NCBI RefSeq assembly: GCF_954871325.1
Contig: NC_088778.1
Coordinates: 31,818,730 to 31,882,729 of the forward strand
From: Gordionus sp. m RMFG-2023
Lineage: Eukaryota > Nematomorpha > Gordioida > Chordodea > Parachordodidae
Direction of reading: 5' to 3'
Length of the DNA: 64,000 bases
Shown in pieces: positions 57,740 to 64,000 of the stretch. The notes below the pieces were generated by a model that made no database searches, was not told where the DNA came from, and saw only the letters and a list, made by a program, of their open reading frames with translations. The translations under genes were made by a program, and so were the position numbers. Numbering within the stretch: position 1 is the stretch's first letter; each line of letters opens with the position of its first letter.

Positions 57740-59760
57740 TTAAAATTCATGAAAGATATTACCTATTTTCGGTTTTTCATTAAATTTAGTTTTTTTGACG
57801 CCATGATAATTTCGTTTTGCGATAAATTATATGTACGCCCAGTAGCCGTTAATGGGCTAACTATTGTTAAAATATTATTTTTTGGTATGAAAAGGATATC
57901 TTGTGCAGCTGGATAAACAAAAGAATTTGCTGGTTCTTTAGGGTGATGAAAATTAATTTTTACTTCATCTCTAATTACATTCACTTCTTGTACAAATCAC
58001 CAATCTAATCTCATCGATTAACAGATCCTCATTCAAAAGATCCTCACGTGGATATACTATATTCTCCACAATAAATGTTTGCTTAATTAGAATATAGTTT
58101 AGTGTTGAGTTTAGTTAAGCCAATCGGAAACACTGCATGAATTCTTTGTGTCCCGGGTATTGTGAGATAGATTTACTAAATCTCTCACTTAGCCTTATCT
58201 CTTCTTCTTCATAATCTGGTACAGTGGCATAAGAAAAATTTATATCTTTTATACGCTCTTCCGCATATTTATAAAATTTTAAATGTGTAATTATTTGATC
58301 AGTATAAGGTCTTTGTAAGCTTGCCTTGGCAACTAACCTTTTTACTGTGCCGCCTATGCCGTCGCAGGCACTTTTACCATGTGCCGTGGGAAAAAATGTC
58401 ATTCTGCTTGAACACCTAAATCGATTTCGTGGTAGCAAACATTGATGAAGTTTTTCCTATTTTTATATTGAGCTGCTGAACCATCAGAAAAGCAGTGATT
58501 TTTTTCTGGTGGAGTGTCGAATTTTTTTTTTTTTTAAAAATGAATCAAATGCGATTGGAATAAATGGAATGAAACAGTATTATGAATTAACCACAAAACT
58601 TAGATTGTTTATTTGATCTCCTATTTTATAATAAATTGAGAATGGATGCAACGTGCGAAGTTGTCCAATGATAACCCTGAACTTCGTCTTGGACAATAAA
58701 GGAATAAAATTTCCGAATAGTCACAAATAATTAGATCAGTGATTATTTTTTTAAACTGTTATTAAGGTTATTGTGAAATGAACTTTGTTGATCACGAATA
58801 AAAGAATGGGCATGTGAGAATATTCATTTTATCGAAAAAATGATTAATAAATTCGTCTGAAGATTGAGAAATAGTTGCAGATTTGTTCTATCTACCGAAA
58901 CCCACTGTTTAAATGTAACAAGTGCTGTATCATTTTTTATAAATAATTTTCGATGCGTTCTTTTAAGAGTGCCGAGCCAGGACATTCGTTGCAGTCACCA
59001 AAATAACAGGTGGGTAACGGGGGATTGCAAATCATTCTGCCTATAACATCTCTAGAAGTTGTTAATGTATCCTCACCATTTTCAGTCAATGTTGCTAATT
59101 CACAGCCTAAAATCATAAGTTTAATATTCTGGTGTATGCTACAAACGCGTACACTTATGTGTTCCGCTAGGCCCCTGCTAATATACAATTTTTTGGTCTT
59201 AAGCTAGCAAATTTCGAAAATCCAAATGTTAAGTTTGAATTACTCGTCTTAAAATGATTAAGAACTAACCTTTTTTGAGCGTTCACTCTTTCCCCCTTTT
59301 CAATGATAGATTATGCATTCTTTTTTTCCTGGTAATACCCTTACTAACTTCATCACTGCAAAAAAATTTTTTTTAACAATATCGACTGTTTTCTGATTGA
59401 GATATTTTGCAGGCTTTCGATTTGGAGTTGAAAGAATCCCCTTTTCTTCTAAAATGATTTTGGAATTATATGCCATATGATATGTTATTTTATTTGCGCT
59501 CCAATTAGGAGTCAGAATGGTCAGCAATTGATATTTTTTATTTTTAGATAAATTGGGATATTGTAATTTCATGTTATTGAGTATATCATTATTATCTTTC
59601 GTATCCGAATCTGGATTGTTAATTATTATATTTGTAATCGCTTTTGTTATTTTTGCTACCTATTTTTTTTGGATACTTTTTTTCTGTTAGTTTTTTTTTT
59701 CTTAATAGGAGATATTCCAATTTCATTTAAAGTTTTATATTGATTTTATCTATTGATGTT
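57740..59760 (-). pseudogene. Uncharacterised transposase-like protein, decayed
   Basis: Minus-strand blocks in order: LNEIGISPIKKKKL (59.74 kb); LTPNWSANKITY, KGILSTPNRKPAKYLNQ and LPGKKECI (59.5-59.3 kb); VCSIHQNIKLMI and CNECPGSALLKERI (59.1-58.9 kb); VTFKQWVS-x-DR (58.9 kb); HCFSDGSAAQYKNRKNFINV (58.48-58.43 kb); AHGKSACDGIGGTVKRLVAK (58.37-58.3 kb); and HHPKEPANSFVYPAAQDILF with TGRTYNLS (57.9 kb). I recall this block series from uncharacterised proteins of several invertebrates. The SDGS Asp could be a catalytic DDE residue, which is inference. At least three stops or frameshifts interrupt it. Confidence 0.75.
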
Positions 59761-60185
59761 GATGCTGCGCTGTTATTTACATATTCACTATCCGAATTTA
59801 TATTTTCAATTTTTTTTTGTGATAACCGTTTAACGACATTTATCACAAATATAAGTGTTCCGCCTCAATGTTTGGATATTGTGTCATCCACGTCGTTACT
59901 TTACGCAGGTTCTTTTTATAATTAAAGTGTTTAGATTCTTTAAAAGGATTTACGCATTTATATTTATACATTATAAATAATTTTAAGAAGAAAAATAATT
60001 AATATCAAAATATCTGTAAAAAAAAATTAATTAATATTAGGGTAGGTGCATGAAAACTTGCTTTTATCTTTCAATAATTAATTATTATATTTTCTTGTAG
60101 GAGATGGAATCTTAACTTAAAACTAATTTTTACAAGTTATCAATATAGCAATAATAATAACTAAGCCTATCAAACGATCTATATA

Positions 60186-60500
60186 ATATTTTTTCCTGAT
60201 AGTAATGCTGAAAAATCTTATTATTTATGTTTAAAAATGAAAAAAAAGTTTAAAACAATAATAATTATAACAAAACACGTTATTTTATAAAGGAGCGCCA
60301 TCTATTTTTGAAAAAAATATTTATTTTTTGATTTTTTAAATCGTAATAACTAAAAAACCCATGGCTGTCCCAAGTTTAAAATAGAATAAGAAAATATTAA
60401 ATTCAAAAAAATTTGAAAAGCGAAACACCCGGAATTTTTATGTTTAAAATTTATAACGTAAATAAAAACCGCAACAATGTTATTTCAAAAAAAATCCTTA
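60186..60500 (-). repeat. Right inverted repeat of the 57-60 kb transposon
   Basis: Inverse of 57321-57655, running from AATATTTTTTCCTGATAG to TTATTTCAAAAAAAATCC. One 20-bp deletion is visible near 60385. Confidence 0.85.
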
Positions 60501-60509
60501 TACATAGAT

Positions 60510-61757
60510 ATTAGTTTATCAGTCCTGAACTTGGCCTGCCAAAATTTTGAGTCTAGTCCGTAAATATTTTTGTACACGTTATCCAGCCCTGCCCAGTTTT
60601 TATGAAGGAAAAAAGACATCCATCCATTTGCCTAATTATAAACTTAAATTTTTTTTTGTGAGATATAAGTCTACGACCCTAAAATTTTTTAGCCTGACAT
60701 GCGGGCATCCAGGCAGACTTTTTGGAATTTTTTTATAAATCCATGAGTTTTATATTTCGTATTCGATATTTCAAATCACAGAAATCCAATATTTTTTTTG
60801 ACTTTAAGTATCTCTTATGCTAAGTATTCCATGAAAAAAATTCAGTTATCTAAACTTCCTTCTTTTTTAAAACATGTTTAAGACATTTCGGAAGAACAGG
60901 AATGTATCGAAATCAACAATAATCAAAATCACTACGATACTAGTAATTCTAGTAACGCTTATTACCCCAAAAGTAACGAAATCTCCGCACTGACCTCATT
61001 CCTTAGAAAGGAGAATATTGATTAACCAATTTGAAAGATATTTATCAATTTTTTAATAGGTTATATTTTGAAAATATCATATTATTTTTTTTTATAAAAT
61101 AATTTAAATTTTATAAAGTCTTTTTTAAACTGTGTATGTGTTTTTTTTAAATGTTATATAACAGTAATTATTTTGCATTTTACTGTTATTAGCTTATTTT
61201 TTTTAAATCGTGATATAATTTTTTTTTAAAAAACAAAATTATTTGTTTTTTTCAAAAGAATTTTAACCCAAATCGTTTTTTTTAAAAATAAACTATTTTA
61301 TTACTGACTTATTTATATCCTTTATTTAACTCTTTTTTCCTAAAATATATATATATATATATTACAACTTATATTTTTATGAAAATATTTTTAGGTATTA
61401 TAATTTATTTTATTGTAAGCATTTTATATAAAATTATTTTTTGTAATTTTGAGGATCTCATACAATTTAGTAATTATTTGAAAATCTATAAAATAAATAA
61501 ATAAATAAAAAAAATACTCATTATTTGTCCAAATTATTATTTATTTTGAATAAATTTAGTTTTAACGCAATCACTAATTTTTTTTTTAAATCACTGAGAC
61601 TGCGTTGTTCATTCCACATATAAATTTATGTTCCTAGTAGAATTTTCGCAGATTTTTTTTTTAAATTAGAAGTTATCCTTAAATAAATAGGCACACGATA
61701 TTTCATAAATTTATAATCACAATTTATATCTCATATGCCCAAATAATTCCTTAATAC
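60510..61757. other. AT-rich spacer, no gene supported
   Basis: Only A/T-rich low-complexity sequence and a GTAACG-word patch near 60950-60980. If WLS continues, its last exon could lie here or beyond, but I cannot point to it. Confidence 0.35.
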
Positions 61758-61767
61758 ATTCTATACG

Positions 61768-61974
61768 TTTCTCTTTTGGTGGCTAATGGAGGTCTAAAAG
61801 GTTCCCTGTGGTCTGGATCCAGAATAGGATCACCGTCTTTTCGACGGGGGTGTAGAAACCTCCTAAAGGGGTTGATGTCAGGAAGGGCAACCGATTGTAA
61901 AAACCTTGCTACAAAATTTCTTAAATGATGGGTAAACCTGGAAATCGCCATTATACGGAGAAGAAAAAGAAGAT
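61768..61974 (+). mobile_element. 207-bp SINE-like miniature of the WLS-intron LINE
   Basis: The first 150 bp match the LINE leader (AATGGAGGTCTAAAAGGTTC and GTTGATGTCAGGAAGGGCA). The last 50 bp match the LINE 3' end (TAAACCTGGAAATCGCCAT and a GAAGAAAAAGAAG tail). The whole coding region is absent. Flanking 10-mers ATTCTATACG (61758-61767) and ATTCTATCCG (61975-61984) form a target-site duplication. It is therefore a separate insertion, presumably mobilised by the LINE. Confidence 0.88.
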
Positions 61975-61984
61975 ATTCTATCCG

Positions 61985-62667
61985 TTTTGTGGCCCCTTTT
62001 CCCAAGTTTACACCCTGTAGGCCATTTTTCCTTTTTAATCCCCTTTTCGCCAATTAACCCAGCCCTTTTCGTGTTATTATCTACCACTTTCGCTCAGCTT
62101 GTCTTTGTGATCGCTTTCTAGGTCTTGTTCCCTTTACCTCCTTGCCAATGGCATCTACCAATCTCCTTTTCCTTCTGTCCAACATGTCTTAAGGACTAAA
62201 CTTAAGAATGTATACGTTAGAATTTAATTTCCTGCCTAACCCTGCATTCACAGTTAACTCGAATTCGTGGCTAATTATACAAAATAAATTTATGAACCAC
62301 GGGAAGGGTTTGAAACTTTGAACCACTTTCCCTCCCCTTTAACAAAAATTTCTGGCTAAAGTCCTGACAACGGCGCTAAAAAGAAATTGGACATATATTT
62401 CGTAATATTAAAAACTAATGTGACTTCCTTTCATTTGTCTTTCTCAAAATTATATTGTTTATAAAAATAATATGCATCAAAAAAATGTATATATGCATAC
62501 ATATTTTAATTTGTTACCGAAGTCAATAAGTTAGAAGTCTGAAACTTATGCGTACCTTAAGAACCCCAAAATAATTTTTTTTATGATTTGTATTTAACTT
62601 TTTGAGTTTTGATATAAAAACTCTTCCAGGTTTAACAAAAAGAAGGGAGGATTAAAATATACCACTT
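61985..62667. other. Spacer, no gene seen
   Basis: Mixed-composition sequence with pyrimidine-rich stretches at 61990-62200. No recognisable coding sequence. Confidence 0.35.
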
Positions 62668-62992
62668 TAGATATTACCTAAGCCAAGTGTATAAGTTATC
62701 ATGACGATGCATTCATTAAAAGTGTACATCAATGAAAAACAGATGGGGATGTCATTTTGGTTGCCCATATCATTAAATTTTAAACGAGAGGCCAATTTTT
62801 TTCAAAGTCTGACGCAAACTTTATTAAAGAATTACCTGATCATCGAGAGATAACAAGGAAGCAAGTTATCAATTTAATAGCAGTTTTTAACATGACAATA
62901 ATTTACTATATGGGGTTACCAAAATGGCGGGTCCAGCTGATTTGCATTCAACGACGCTTTCATTATGAATGCATCGTCATTCTAGGTATTAT
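62668..62992. mobile_element. Fold-back MITE, second copy of the 22680 family
   Basis: Shares ACTTTATTAAAGAAT, GGAAGCAAGTTA, CCAAAATGGCGGG and CAGCTGATTTGCATTCAACG with 22680-23014. The outer arms TATTACCTA and TCTAGGTATTA are imperfect inverses. Confidence 0.78.
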
Positions 62993-63238
62993 TGTGTGTC
63001 ATTGCTTTACCCTTGCAATATTTAAGTTACGATAATCCGCGCGTCAGACCTGCATTATTTTTATATAAAAAATTTTTTTATAATAAAACGCGTCCAATGA
63101 ATACGCAAAAAACCTGTTAATATTGGGATGGCAACTGTGGTTTATAGGGTCGGTACAAATGTACCATATTGTCCGGGGCAAAACGGTTAGCAGTTTTATT
63201 ACCGATAAAATCCATTTTTTTTCTGAACTAATGTACTT

Positions 63239-63452
63239 ACCTTGAATTCATAGTGTCGCGATTGCGTTAGCGATTTAACAGCTGACAGTTTTTTTTTAAA
63301 ATCTGTTTACGTGATCAATTTTTATTTATTAATATCATTATTTCTTAGATTATTATTATTATTATGAATTTAATTAAAGGTAAAATTTGATCTTCATAAA
63401 CAGTTTTTAAAAATCGATCAGCTGTTAAATCGCGTCACTATGAATTCAAGGT
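63239..63452. mobile_element. 214-bp fold-back MITE with TTA/TAA flanks
   Basis: The left end is ACCTTGAATTCATAGTGTCG and the right end its inverse (ACTATGAATTCAAGGT). Both arms include TAACAGCTGA or its inverse. TTA precedes and TAA follows, which is consistent with a 2-3 bp target duplication. No ORF. Confidence 0.75.
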
Positions 63453-63819
63453 TAAGCTGGTATCTAAGAGTTATGGAGATGGTAGATAGATAGGTTAAAT
63501 ACGAAATACGGGTAAAAATATAAAATGGGGAGGGAGGGGGGGGGGGTGGTATGATAAAATATGGTTTTTGATAAATTGCGATACTATCATGCTGTTCGAA
63601 AAACGTGCCTTATCATTGGTCGTGATATTTGTAAATAAAATATAGCAGTCCACGATGAAGGCCCTCCTTGACGTGAAATAGGGAACATCTGTTATAATTT
63701 TTGAGATAAAAAAATAATAATTGTCGATCGCACTCGATCAGACGAATTTTTTTTAAATGGCGTTTAATCTTGAAAAGAATATGTTTAAAATTGCTAAGAT
63801 CCGAACTCGACGTAAATTG

Positions 63820-64000
63820 TAATTTCTGCTCGAACGTTCCGAGAGTTCAGCCTGAACCTTAATCAGGTGCGGTTAGGGCTTTGATTTATTGGGTTGAGCC
63901 TATAAAAAAACCCGACCCGACACCCGAAATTTTAAAAAAATTTCAGACCCGACCCAACCGGAATCAAATATATTGGCCGGGATTAGCGCATCTCTTAATT
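63820..64000. repeat. GC-word repeat running off the window
   Basis: Repeated CCCGACCCGA and GACCCAACCGG words with A/T spacers, the complementary form of the CCGGGC words at 7793-8105. The right end is outside the window. Confidence 0.55.

Larger units (their letters stand above)
57321..60500 (-). mobile_element. 3.2-kb DNA transposon with about 300-bp inverted repeats, unclassified
   Basis: The left repeat (57321-57655) and right repeat (about 60186-60500) are close inverses. They share AAAACCGCAACA or its inverse, TTTAAACATAAAAATTCC, GATGGCGCTCC and CCCATGG. A minus-strand transposase relic fills the space between. The left outer flank (57040-57320) may belong to the element too, but it has no counterpart on the right. 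No target duplication was found. It lies downstream of WLS exon 10 in the same intron. Confidence 0.85.

Overview
The window is very AT-rich nuclear DNA from an animal, probably an invertebrate. It holds at least four protein genes, three of them split by introns with ordinary GT-AG borders, set in a dense layer of transposable elements. Wntless and a heparan-sulfate 6-O-sulfotransferase point to a metazoan. No single feature fixes the phylum, and I do not name a species.

Layout. (1) 0.3-7.4 kb, minus strand: a three-exon heparan-sulfate 6-O-sulfotransferase gene. Its 4.7-kb second intron holds a decayed non-LTR retroelement and a 1.9-kb DNA transposon with TA target duplications. (2) 7.8-18.8 kb: repeats only, namely several hAT elements and hAT-like MITEs, a CCHC zinc-knuckle gag relic, and a Ty3/gypsy pol relic split by a small hAT element with an exact 8-bp target duplication. 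(3) 19.5-22.4 kb, plus strand: a four-exon NDUFAF3 gene (mitochondrial complex I assembly) with a Tc1/mariner copy in intron 2. (4) 22.7-32 kb: repeats and AT-rich spacer. (5) 32.2-34.1 kb, minus strand: an intronless 641-residue rhodopsin-like GPCR with very long extracellular loop 1 and intracellular loop 3. (6) 37.2-38.8 kb: a second mariner copy, with a 480-bp palindromic hAT MITE inserted in its right terminal repeat. (7) 41.1-57.0 kb and probably beyond, plus strand: the Wnt cargo receptor Wntless. Ten exons are mapped, covering about 545 residues. Its introns carry a nearly intact APE-type LINE with a PHD-like zinc finger, a decayed LINE fragment and a decayed RLE-type retroelement. (8) 57.3-60.5 kb: a decayed DNA transposon with inverted repeats of roughly 300 bp and a transposase that I recognise as a recurrent uncharacterised animal family but cannot place in a superfamily. 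(9) 61.8-62.0 kb: a 207-bp SINE-like miniature of the LINE, with target duplications. (10) 62.7-64 kb: more fold-back MITEs.

The host genes do not form a pathway cluster. Two of them bear on extracellular signalling: heparan-sulfate sulfation modulates Wnt and FGF signalling, and Wntless exports Wnt. Their presence within 60 kb is probably coincidence. The most interesting material is the unclassified 57-60 kb transposon, the LINE/SINE pair, the nested hAT insertions and the divergent GPCR.
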